From positions 1-28,997 of IMG/VR virus record IMGVR_UViG_3300033153_003076: DNA of 28,997 nucleotides. One strand, given 5' to 3'. Positions 22,267-28,814 of the stretch are shown here, in pieces. The DNA is from a virus. The notes beneath the pieces were generated by a model. The model did not search any database, was not told the DNA's origin, and worked only from the letters and a program-made list of their open reading frames with translations. Position 1 is the first letter of the stretch, and the number at the start of each line of letters is the position of its first letter. Both the position numbers and the translations under genes were made by a program.

Positions 22267-22482
22267 ATGCCAGAAGATGAACTAGGACAAGAAGAAGAAG
22301 TAACAGTTGAGCCATTTATGGTTGAAGAAGAGACAGAAGAAAAAGTGTGTCTAAATTGTAGCAAGTTGAAAGTAGGCACTAAGGTTTGTGGACTATTAAA
22401 ACCGTTTAGAGAGTACATGAGATCAAACGGTGTTGATGATATAGAGACAACACACACTTGTGGCGAGTACGAAGCAGTTTAA
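22267..22482 (+). CDS. acidic small protein with cysteine cluster
   Basis: ATG with AAAAAAGGAGCAGAA upstream. The 71-residue product has a Glu-rich N-terminus (EDELGQEEEVTVEPFMVEEE) and cysteines CLNCSKLKVGTKVC with a late CGEY. This is a probable zinc-binding motif loosely like the CKNC proteins at 17615 and 21440. The 48-base gap to the next gene contains only a weak wobble-rich hairpin. Confidence 0.55.
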   Translation: MPEDELGQEEEVTVEPFMVEEETEEKVCLNCSKLKVGTKVCGLLKPFREYMRSNGVDDIETTHTCGEYEAV

Positions 22483-22530
22483 TTCATAGGGCATCATTCG
22501 TGGTGTCTTGTTGAGTTAAAAGGAGAAAAG

Positions 22531-22698
22531 ATGGGCAGAGTTTTAATTAATGATGATGAAGCATTTGAGATATTAGACTATCTAATAAAAAAAGATAATA
22601 GCTATGAAGAGTATTTAGCACAGAAGCTTTTTATATCAATGGAGCTATACTTGCACAAGAGCAAAAGTAATGGCACACAGTCAAGAGAGTTGGGATAA
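22531..22698 (+). CDS. 55-residue protein, unknown
   Basis: Preceded by AAAAGGAGAAAAG, a strong ribosome site. The product MGRVLINDDEAFEILDYLIK and the following helices are mixed-charge and helical. It overlaps the small terminase gene by 29 bases. No family is recognised. Confidence 0.55.
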   Translation: MGRVLINDDEAFEILDYLIKKDNSYEEYLAQKLFISMELYLHKSKSNGTQSRELG

Positions 22699-23197
22699 TG
22701 CGAAAGCACTATTTATGAAAGGTGACAGTTTAAGCGTAATATCTAAAGAGACAGGAATATCAAGAGGGCAGATAGGCAAGAAAGCCAATAAAGAGGGATG
22801 GGGAAAAGAGACTATAACAACACTTGCAAAAGCAGAAATTGAAAACACTATAATAGGGAATGAAATAAAGAGACAAAAGGAGACACTAAACGATACAGAA
22901 AGAGACACTTATAATAATGTGTTCATTTCATTATCAAGTCACCTTAATTTATTCAACTCTTCAACAATAGAGAATCAGCACATAGTAAACAAGGCTCAAC
23001 AAGCAATTAGAGAGAGAGTAGATAATAACATTGAAGAAGCAATCGAGCATTTGCCAAATATCATGGCTATTAGCAAGGTTACAGAAACTAATCGTAAACA
23101 GCTATACGGTGTAACAGAGACATTCAAGCAAAACAACACTGACACCAAAGAGACTAAGACAGGTGTAGGTGAGTTGTATAAGGCTATTAATGAGTAA
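22670..23197 (+). CDS. terminase small subunit (DNA recognition)
   Basis: The 175-residue product starts with a helix-turn-helix (ALFMKGDSLSVISKETGIS RGQIGKKANKEGW), typical of small terminases that bind the packaging site. A coiled helical middle and a Gln/Asn-Thr-rich tail follow; the C-terminal part probably contacts the large subunit. It lies just before the large terminase with one small gene between. The start has only a weak site because it overlaps the previous gene. A 17-bp sequence inside it (22790-22806) is repeated at 23250-23266. Confidence 0.75.
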   Translation: MAHSQESWDNAKALFMKGDSLSVISKETGISRGQIGKKANKEGWGKETITTLAKAEIENTIIGNEIKRQKETLNDTERDTYNNVFISLSSHLNLFNSSTIENQHIVNKAQQAIRERVDNNIEEAIEHLPNIMAISKVTETNRKQLYGVTETFKQNNTDTKETKTGVGELYKAINE

Positions 23198-23266
23198 TTA
23201 TAAATATTTAGTAATATGTAAAAAATGCAATTTAAGCAGAGAAGTAAGCAAAGAGGGATGGGGAAA
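22790..23266. repeat. 17-bp direct repeat flanking the end of the small terminase gene
   Basis: AAAGAGGGATGGGGAAA occurs exactly at 22790-22806 (in the HTH coding part of the small terminase) and at 23250-23266 (in the next gene). Both encode KEGWGK. It is purine-only but for one T, unusual for this DNA. Packaging sites often lie in small terminase genes, so a pac-like role is possible; the coding explanation (shared peptide) is the alternative. Confidence 0.5.
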
Positions 23267-23366
23267 GCACGAATACTATTGTGGACAATGCGAAACTGTT
23301 TTAGATAAAAGAAAAATATTTATTGGTAATACAGAGTTTAAGATAAAGAAGAAACCAAATGAATAA
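23190..23366 (+). CDS. 58-residue zinc-ribbon protein between terminase subunits
   Basis: ATG at 23190 overlaps the small terminase end; an in-frame ATG at 23169 is less likely. The product has two CxxC pairs (CKKCNLSREVSKEGWGKHEY, then CGQC), a classic zinc-ribbon. It shares the KEGWGK hexapeptide and the underlying 17 bases with the small terminase. It might aid DNA recognition or act in transcription. It overlaps the large terminase start by eight bases. Confidence 0.65.
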   Translation: MSNYKYLVICKKCNLSREVSKEGWGKHEYYCGQCETVLDKRKIFIGNTEFKIKKKPNE

Positions 23367-24657
23367 CTTAACTTGCATAGAGGGATTAAAACCATTTTGG
23401 CGAACACCATCAAGGATAAAAGTCTTATATGGTGGACGTGGTAGCGGAAAGTCTTACAGTGCAGCAACTCACGTTATGATGGCATCAAGAGAAGTAACGC
23501 TTAATATCTTATGTTTAAGACAGCTACAAAACTCCATTAGACAATCAATCTACACACTTATTAAAGACCTTATCTTCCAGGCAGGGTTACAAGACGAATT
23601 TCAATTCACAATAGCAGAGATACGACACCTAAAGACTAAATCAACATTCAAATTCATGGGTATTAGTAGAAACGTAGATGAAATTAAATCAACAGAGAAT
23701 ATTGATATATGCTACATAGAAGAAGCTCATGCACTTACTAAAGACCAATGGGATGTTATTAGCCCTACTATTCGTAAAGAACATAGCGAGATAATTGTCT
23801 TATTCAATCCACAACACCGTAATGACTTTGTATTTCAACAGTTCGTAGAGCATCCATCTAAGAATTCAATAGTACGCAAGATTAATTATGATGAGAATCC
23901 GTACCTATCAGAAACAATGAAAGCAGTTATCAATGAAGAGAAAGAGCGAGATTTAGAAGAATATAATCATATCTATCTAGGAGTGCCAAGAGAGGGAGAT
24001 GATAGATCATTATTCGCTTATAGTGACATTGAATCATCAATGGATGGTGACATGGTAGGCGTAGATTGCACAGGTGTTTATTCAATCGCAGCCGATGTTG
24101 CAAGATACGGAAGAGATAAAAGTGTTACAAGTAAGCGAGAGGGTTATAGAATCTACGCACTCAACGAGTATAAGAATTACAATACTATGGAGTTTGCGAC
24201 TGTAATTAGCAATGACTATGGAAGAGGACAGCAACCCGATGCAGTGTTTGTTGATACAATTGGAGTAGGTGCAGGTGTATTTGATAAACTAAAACAAATG
24301 GGTGTAATGGGTACAATAGAAGCTAATGTGTCTATGAAAGCAGAAGAGGTTAAAGTCTACCAGAACAAAAGAGCCGAGATGTACTTCAATCTAAAGAAGT
24401 TTGTAGAGAATGGCGGTAAGCTACCAAATGATAAAGAACTCAAAGAGGAACTACTAGCACTTAAATACTTTTACAATCCTACAAGTGGTAAGATTCAGCT
24501 AATAAGCAAAGATGATTTAAAAGAAGAGTTAGGACGTTCACCAGATAAGAGTGATTCAGTAGCACTTCATTTCTTTAGACGTGTTAGACCGTTATCAATG
24601 AGAAACACAAGACATATGCAAGGAGGAAGCACAAATGAGTGGAATGTTTATGACTGA
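23359..24657 (+). CDS. terL: terminase large subunit, PBSX-type
   Basis: The 432-residue motor packages DNA into proheads and cuts it. The N-terminal ATPase has Walker A GGRGSGKS (25-32), a Walker B-like IDICYIEE (115-122) and the coupling motif around LFNP (148-151). The C-terminal RNase-H-like nuclease shows AADVARYGRD (D246), VFVDTIGVGAGVFDKL (D299) and SPDKSDSVALHFF (D399), a plausible metal-binding acid triad. The sequence style (RQLQNSIRQSIYTLIKD) fits the PBSX-type terminase family. Length is typical. It is followed by small genes, then the portal. Confidence 0.95.
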   Translation: MNNLTCIEGLKPFWRTPSRIKVLYGGRGSGKSYSAATHVMMASREVTLNILCLRQLQNSIRQSIYTLIKDLIFQAGLQDEFQFTIAEIRHLKTKSTFKFMGISRNVDEIKSTENIDICYIEEAHALTKDQWDVISPTIRKEHSEIIVLFNPQHRNDFVFQQFVEHPSKNSIVRKINYDENPYLSETMKAVINEEKERDLEEYNHIYLGVPREGDDRSLFAYSDIESSMDGDMVGVDCTGVYSIAADVARYGRDKSVTSKREGYRIYALNEYKNYNTMEFATVISNDYGRGQQPDAVFVDTIGVGAGVFDKLKQMGVMGTIEANVSMKAEEVKVYQNKRAEMYFNLKKFVENGGKLPNDKELKEELLALKYFYNPTSGKIQLISKDDLKEELGRSPDKSDSVALHFFRRVRPLSMRNTRHMQGGSTNEWNVYD

Positions 24658-24808
24658 TACAGACGAAGCAAAATACAATGAATGGACTAAAGAAGATATT
24701 TATAAAGCGTATCTAATTGAAGTAGAAGCAAAGCAATTATTAATCAAAGAAGTCAATAAGTTAAATCGTAGACTTGCAGAGATACGATACAAAGCAGGAG
24801 ACAGATAG
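24635..24808 (+). CDS. 57-residue charged protein between terminase and portal
   Basis: ATG with a very strong AGGAGGAAGC site, overlapping the terminase end by 23 bases. The product (MSGMFMTDTDEAKYNEWTKE, then a long charged helix) looks like a coiled-coil helper. No family is recognised; the RBS and position support a real gene. Confidence 0.6.
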   Translation: MSGMFMTDTDEAKYNEWTKEDIYKAYLIEVEAKQLLIKEVNKLNRRLAEIRYKAGDR

Positions 24809-24817
24809 CGTTTATGC

Positions 24818-24823
24818 TATAAT
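24818..24823 (+). promoter_or_regulatory. extended -10 promoter before the head genes
   Basis: ATGCTATAAT (TATAAT 24818-24823) with an expected start near 24830 and AAGGAG before the ATG at 24844. It probably drives the portal operon. Confidence 0.55.
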
Positions 24824-24843
24824 ATCGCAACAAGGAGTTTGTA

Positions 24844-25209
24844 ATGGGATGGAATTTAAAGAAGAAATGGAAAAGGTCTAAAATTAGAAAGGTTGCTAAA
24901 AAGATTGGAGATGTTCATAAGCTTATCGCTGATCCAATGGGATTATTTACCACAGCAGACGGTAAACTAGGTGAGTTTCAACAACAAGCCGATATTCTAG
25001 GAATGGGTGCAAGACCTAAAGCAATGGCAGAAGAAGCCGAAAAAGCTGCACAACTTCAACAAACTGAGATAGATAAGCAAAACGCACTCATTGAAGAAGA
25101 AAGACTCAAACAACAAAGAGTTTTAGATGAGAGAAAAAAGAGAATGACTCAGAATCAATTACTATCTGGTAGAGAGACAGGCTCAACAACACTACTAGGA
25201 GCAAGATAA
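24844..25209 (+). CDS. small virion/head-associated protein, coiled-coil
   Basis: The 121-residue product has a very basic N-terminus (KKKWKRSKIRKVAKK), an Ala/Gln/Glu-rich coiled coil (about 60-105) and a TTLLGAR end. Small proteins of this type with a basic start and a helical arm precede the portal in many podoviruses. A structural role near the portal is inferred. It overlaps the next gene as TAATG. Confidence 0.6.
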   Translation: MGWNLKKKWKRSKIRKVAKKIGDVHKLIADPMGLFTTADGKLGEFQQQADILGMGARPKAMAEEAEKAAQLQQTEIDKQNALIEEERLKQQRVLDERKKRMTQNQLLSGRETGSTTLLGAR

Positions 25210-25439
25210 TGTTTCATACTTGTGCATATACCATATTAAAAAAAGACGATACCGAAATAGTTATCAAGCCATATACTAAATTCAATAACATTCCATCGGG
25301 CTACACTCCATCAGCATCAGCAATTATAAGAGATGAAGATGGAAAAGTAGTTATGATTTTATCTCCAGGGAAAGTTACAACAGATTTAGGCATACCAAAA
25401 AAGAAAGTAGTTAAGAAAACAGCTACTGTAAAGAAGTAA
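25209..25439 (+). CDS. 76-residue protein, unknown
   Basis: Starts in the previous stop (TAATG). The product looks like a small beta fold (MFHTCAYTILKKDDTEIVIK and on) and ends in a Lys/Val-rich tail (KKKVVKKTATVKK). It is likely co-translated with its neighbours. Function unknown. Confidence 0.55.
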   Translation: MFHTCAYTILKKDDTEIVIKPYTKFNNIPSGYTPSASAIIRDEDGKVVMILSPGKVTTDLGIPKKKVVKKTATVKK

Positions 25440-25442
25440 GAT

Positions 25443-26975
25443 ATGGCAGATTCATACGAAAAGATAATTAAACGATTCGAGAGTGCCAAAGCTAATAAAC
25501 AGCAATGGGATCACCACATTAGAGAGTGCTACCGTTACTTTATGCCAGAGCGTAACACAATAGACACTAGAGAGAAAGGTGCGAAGAAGCGTGAGTATGT
25601 ATTCGACTCAACAGCACAAGACTCATTAGAAGATTATGCAACACGAATGGAATCTGAACTAATCCCATCTAATATAAATTGGATGAAGCTAGAATCAGGC
25701 ACAGACATTCCAGAAGATAAGCAAGACCAAACAAATGAATACTTAGATAAGACAACTGATACAGTATTTAGTCATATTCGTTCATCAAACTTTGCATCAC
25801 AAGCTCATACATCATTTTTAGATTTAGGTATATCAACAGGGGCTTTAATCGTTGAAGAGGGCGACGGTATTCAATCTAATCTTAATTTTAGATGTGTAAG
25901 TCTCAGCGAGTTAGTTATCGAACAGACACAGCAAGGTATAGTTAAAACAGTGTTTAGAGAGTTTAAGCTACCCGTAGCAGATATTCCACAAGTATATCCA
26001 ACAGCTAGACTCACTCAGAAGTTAGAAGAGTTAATTGCTAATAAGCCGACAGAAGAAGTTTCACTTATAGAGGGTGTTGTATTTGATGGTAGTCTATATG
26101 ATAATATTTTAATGTATCCAGAAAACAATGCTTTTTTAATTCAAGAGAAGATAGAATCAAGCCCTTGGGTAGTATTCAGGGAAGCAACGATACCTGGTGA
26201 GACATATGGACGTGGTAGAGCAATGACAGCACTACCAGACACAAAATCTCTTAATATAATCATGAGAGACTATTTAAAATCTCTGGCTTGGTGGAGCAAT
26301 CCATCTTTTACTGCATCAGACGATGGCGTAATAAACCCTTATAACTTTAAAATGCAACCAGGGCAGATTCATGTAGTAGGAAGCAATGACAACGCAAACC
26401 CTACACTAAGACCTATGGACGTTGGTGGAAGTCCTCAAATTGCAATGGATGCTATAAGTAGATTACAAGACTCTATTCGTAGAGTAATGATATCTAAGCC
26501 ATTCGGTAACGTAGAAGAAACACCTGTAAGAACTGCTACTGAAATGAGTATCAGACAAGCGGATATGGCTAAGACTTCACTAGGTGCATCAAGTCGTATT
26601 CAAAACGAGTTAATGGAAACATTAGTTGCTAGATGTGTTTACATACTTAGAAAAGCAGGGAAAATCGCAGACTTTAAAGTAGATGGTAAGGAAGTTAAAA
26701 TCAAATACACTTCACCTGCTGCTAGACTTCAAGACGAACAAACACTTGCTGCAATGGGTAGAGCAATGGAATTCTTTGCTATGCTACCACCAGAGTTAGT
26801 GCAAAAAGAGATTAGAATCGAAGAGTTCCCTAGTGAGATTATAGAAGTATTAGGGCTACCATCTAAGTTTAAACGCTCAGATGAAGAGAAGCAAGCAGCA
26901 CAACAAGCCGAACAAGAACAACAGAAACAACAAATGGAGATGGCTGCTTCACAAGTAGAGGGGCAACAAGAATGA
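25443..26975 (+). CDS. portal / head-tail connector protein (T7-type)
   Basis: The 510-residue product starts with the connector signature (YEKIIKRFESAKANKQQWD, then CYRYFMPERN), followed by YVFDSTAQDSLEDYATRM and LIPSNINWMKL. Such proteins form the twelve-subunit ring through which DNA enters and leaves the head. Further family-like blocks are PGETYGRGRAMTALPDTKSLN and VEETPVRTATEMSIRQADMA. A Gln-rich C-terminus (residues ~480-510) closes it. Length is normal for podovirus connectors. It sits between terminase and scaffold, as expected. Confidence 0.93.
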   Translation: MADSYEKIIKRFESAKANKQQWDHHIRECYRYFMPERNTIDTREKGAKKREYVFDSTAQDSLEDYATRMESELIPSNINWMKLESGTDIPEDKQDQTNEYLDKTTDTVFSHIRSSNFASQAHTSFLDLGISTGALIVEEGDGIQSNLNFRCVSLSELVIEQTQQGIVKTVFREFKLPVADIPQVYPTARLTQKLEELIANKPTEEVSLIEGVVFDGSLYDNILMYPENNAFLIQEKIESSPWVVFREATIPGETYGRGRAMTALPDTKSLNIIMRDYLKSLAWWSNPSFTASDDGVINPYNFKMQPGQIHVVGSNDNANPTLRPMDVGGSPQIAMDAISRLQDSIRRVMISKPFGNVEETPVRTATEMSIRQADMAKTSLGASSRIQNELMETLVARCVYILRKAGKIADFKVDGKEVKIKYTSPAARLQDEQTLAAMGRAMEFFAMLPPELVQKEIRIEEFPSEIIEVLGLPSKFKRSDEEKQAAQQAEQEQQKQQMEMAASQVEGQQE

Positions 26976-27172
26976 CACAAAAACAAGTAAGTGCTATATT
27001 TAAAGGCACATTTGGAACAGATGCAGGTAAGAAGTGTTTAGACCACTTAGAAGCTGTATTTGTAGACCGTGATATGTACTCAAAAGGAATGACACTTGAC
27101 GAAGTAGCATTTAAACAGGGTGAAGCAAGTGTTGTTAAAAAGATACTAAAGGAGTTTAAAAATGTCAGATAG
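26972..27172 (+). CDS. Bbp19-like small phage protein
   Basis: The 66-residue product (VSAIFKGTFGTDAGKKCLDHL, then EAVFVDRDMYSKG, EVAFKQGEASVVKKIL) matches the layout of the short Bbp19-like family that follows portals in podoviruses: F.GTFGT..GK.CL, then a final G...V...I helix. Function is not established. It overlaps the portal stop (ATGA) and the next start by 11 bases. Confidence 0.65.
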   Translation: MTQKQVSAIFKGTFGTDAGKKCLDHLEAVFVDRDMYSKGMTLDEVAFKQGEASVVKKILKEFKNVR

Positions 27173-27710
27173 AGAATTAAGCAACAAGCTATCAAGTGGT
27201 GAAATCACAAACATGAAGATTGGCGGTGTAACATCAGGGTATAATGTAGTAATACAAGATGAATTAGATGTAGTTGCACCATTCGCACCAACATACGACT
27301 ATATAAAAGAGACAGCAATAACTGTTACAGATGATGTTTATGAGGAAATCGCAAGACTCACAACACCATCAAGAGTTGCAGGAACTTACAAGCTATCACA
27401 ATCAATGCTATACTCATTAAATTCTACAACAACATCAGCATTTTTTAGATTCAGCCTTGATGGTGGTAGTAATTGGAATGAAATAAGAAGAGAGCCAAAA
27501 GACAATACCGACACATTGCCATCAGCGTACACATCAACATACGTTCATTCTGGCGGAGTTTTTGAAGTAATTATACAATCAAGAAAAGAAAATGCAGGAG
27601 ATATATTAACTGTTGCAATACTAGATGTAATATTTGAGCGTCTTACGGGGTTAGCTCATATAACAGCCATATATGCAAAATCCCTGCGATATGGTTGCTA
27701 TATGCGTTAA
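27162..27710 (+). CDS. 182-residue structural-type protein, unknown
   Basis: ATG behind AAAGGAGTTTAAAA. The product is beta-rich after residue ~40 (TSAFFRFSLDGGSNWNEIRR, YVHSGGVFEVIIQSRKENAG), like phage head-fibre or tail-adaptor domains. Its C-terminal ~20 residues (HITAIYAKSLRYGCYMR) read differently from the rest, and the stop lies in a hairpin loop (27701-27718). A head decoration or adaptor role is a guess from position. Confidence 0.6.
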   Translation: MSDRELSNKLSSGEITNMKIGGVTSGYNVVIQDELDVVAPFAPTYDYIKETAITVTDDVYEEIARLTTPSRVAGTYKLSQSMLYSLNSTTTSAFFRFSLDGGSNWNEIRREPKDNTDTLPSAYTSTYVHSGGVFEVIIQSRKENAGDILTVAILDVIFERLTGLAHITAIYAKSLRYGCYMR

Positions 27711-27718
27711 TTCGCATA
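27701..27718 (+). terminator. hairpin around the stop of the 27162-27710 gene
   Basis: TATGCG and CGCATA form a perfect 6-bp stem with a 6-base loop that holds the TAA. A weaker stem CCATAT/ATATGG lies just upstream (27667-27694). No T run follows, so it may be an attenuator or RNA-stability element. Confidence 0.35.
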
Positions 27719-27739
27719 ACTTAACATAAGGACACTTTG

Positions 27740-27805
27740 ATGAGCGAAGAAACATCAAACCCTAGTGATAATTCGCAGGGAACAGAAGAAACACCAACAA
27801 CATAA
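27740..27805 (+). pseudogene. 5' piece of the putative scaffold gene, ended by an in-frame TAA
   Basis: ATG at 27740 with CATAAGGACACTTTG upstream. The 21 codons (MSEETSNPSDNSQGTEETPT and a final T) are the acidic start typical of scaffolding proteins. The TAA at 27803-27805 is followed in the same frame by 48 bases of open coding (ALEDGYKSLQ and on) that run straight into the 27875 frame. The full gene would span 27740-28384, 214 residues if the stop were a sense codon such as CAA, GAA or AAA. Confidence 0.7.
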
Positions 27806-27874
27806 GCTTTAGAAGATGGGTACAAATCTTTACAGACAACATTTAGTCAAAAGACAGCTGAGTACTCAAAAGCA

Positions 27875-28384
27875 ATGGCAGGACAAGTTGGAGCACCAGA
27901 AGCATATGAGTTCAATGAGGGCTTAAATATGTCAGATGGTATGCAAAACTACGCTAAAGAGAATAACTACTCTAATGATGCACTCAATAGTTGGGCAGAA
28001 GCATACCAAGCAGATGCTGAGTCAACGAGAGAAGCATATCGTGGTGAGCAGATAGAGTTGCTTGGTAAAGATGCAGATGCAAGACTCACTAACGTAGAAG
28101 ATTGGGCTAAAGCTAATCTAGGTGATGATTATACGGACACACTAAACGCAATGGTTAGTACAGCCAAAGGTGTTGAGGTGTTTGAAAAGATTATGAAAAT
28201 GAACAGCGGTGTAGCACCTGCACAAGTTGAACAGCCTAAACAGATGTTAGACAGAGACACAGTGAGAAGTATGCAGTTTGCTAAAGACGAATATGGAAAC
28301 CGTAAAATGTCTAGTGATCCACAGTATCGTGCTAAAGTAGAGGGCATGATGAACGAGTTTATAGCGAGTGGAGGAAAGCTTTAG
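27875..28384 (+). CDS. putative scaffolding protein, 3' part after the nonsense codon
   Basis: The 169-residue frame from ATG 27875 lacks a ribosome-binding site; it is the continuation of the gene starting at 27740. The product is acidic and almost entirely helical (PEAYEFNEGLNMSDGMQNYA, NSWAEAYQADAESTREAYRG). It ends with YRAKVEGMMNEFIASGGKL, close to the ends of podovirus scaffold proteins. Scaffolds template capsid assembly and leave before packaging. Position between portal and capsid supports this. If the stop is real, only a truncated form could be made by reinitiation. Confidence 0.75.
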   Translation: MAGQVGAPEAYEFNEGLNMSDGMQNYAKENNYSNDALNSWAEAYQADAESTREAYRGEQIELLGKDADARLTNVEDWAKANLGDDYTDTLNAMVSTAKGVEVFEKIMKMNSGVAPAQVEQPKQMLDRDTVRSMQFAKDEYGNRKMSSDPQYRAKVEGMMNEFIASGGKL

Positions 28385-28392
28385 GCTTCCTC
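28371..28392. terminator. bidirectional terminator hairpin between scaffold and minus-strand gene
   Basis: GAGGAA and TTCCTC, plus an inner GC/GC pair and a bulged A, form a hairpin around a TTTAG loop, spanning the scaffold stop. It is followed on the plus strand by TCTATAATTT and lies two bases past the end of the minus-strand gene, so it could end both transcripts. Confidence 0.55.
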
Positions 28393-28393
28393 T

Positions 28394-28591
28394 CTATAAT
28401 TTAAATGTGCAAGGCACTATGTGTTTTAACATCTTTCTCATTTTACGCTTCTTTTTTCTTTTGTCAATCTTAAACATATTAACTTTTTTATAGGCTTCAC
28501 ACACTTCTTTACTAAATATTAAAAGTGCAGAAGCTGTAAGACTTTCTTTATTTACAAATCTATGGTTTCTTATTATATATTTCTTGCTCAT
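28394..28591 (-). CDS. minus-strand moron-like gene, 65-residue very basic protein
   Basis: Read on the minus strand, the ATG (28591-28589) has AAAAGGATATAAG directly upstream, the same ribosome site used by the plus-strand early genes. A consensus promoter lies 97-130 bases upstream. The product (MSKKYIIRNHRFVNKESLTA and on) ends with a Lys/Arg-rich stretch (KIDKRKKKRKMRKMLKH). It has no membrane segment and one late Cys. Its own promoter, opposite direction and shared terminator within the head operon are the definition of a moron. It may be a nucleic-acid-binding regulator expressed in a lysogen. No family is recognised. Confidence 0.7.
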   Translation of the reverse strand: MSKKYIIRNHRFVNKESLTASALLIFSKEVCEAYKKVNMFKIDKRKKKRKMRKMLKHIVPCTFKL

Positions 28592-28694
28592 CTTATATCC
28601 TTTTATATAAACTCTAGCCTAATAACTAGTGCAGTATCTAATCTGAAAGAAAAAAGAAATGCAAAAGAAAAAAGAGTGTTCGTTCATAGTTAAG

Positions 28695-28722
28695 ATTATA
28701 TCACACCCTTAAAATGTGTCAA
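28695..28722 (-). promoter_or_regulatory. consensus sigma70 promoter of the minus-strand gene
   Basis: On the minus strand, TTGACA (28722-28717), a 16-base spacer ending in TGTGA, then TATAAT (28700-28695). Both hexamers are perfect and a TG extension is present. The start should be near 28688, leaving a ~97-base leader. Confidence 0.85.
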
Positions 28723-28733
28723 GTTTTTCATTC

Positions 28734-28794
28734 ATATAAAAATATATCAATGTCATATTAATTAATATTAGACTTAATATAAAAATATATCAAT
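28734..28794. repeat. 18-bp direct repeats with a palindrome between, divergent promoter region
   Basis: ATATAAAAATATATCAAT occurs at 28734-28751 and 28777-28794. A perfect 14-bp palindrome ATATTAATTAATAT (28755-28768) lies between. One copy abuts the minus-strand -35, the other lies just before the plus-strand -10 (28803). They could be operator sites or UP-elements. Confidence 0.6.
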
Positions 28795-28802
28795 TTCTAT
28801 GA

Positions 28803-28808
28803 TATAAT
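28803..28808 (+). promoter_or_regulatory. extended -10 promoter of the capsid transcript
   Basis: TATGATATAATGG holds TATAAT at 28803-28808 with an upstream TG. The start should be near 28815, giving a ~157-base leader before the capsid ATG. A GGTGTT/AACACC inverted repeat (28809-28831) follows at the very start of the RNA. Confidence 0.6.
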
Positions 28809-28814
28809 GGTGTT

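Noticed and set aside
22488-22512. Hairpin before the 55-residue gene
   Set aside because: Six pairs with two wobble pairs and no conservation evidence; too weak to report as an element.
27803-27805. Stop-codon reassignment (TAA read as sense)
   Set aside because: TAA, TAG and TGA all end other genes normally throughout the window, so a genome-wide recoding is not supported.
28734-28794. CRISPR-like array from the 18-bp repeats
   Set aside because: Only two copies, AT-rich, with a short spacer in a promoter region; no cas genes are present.
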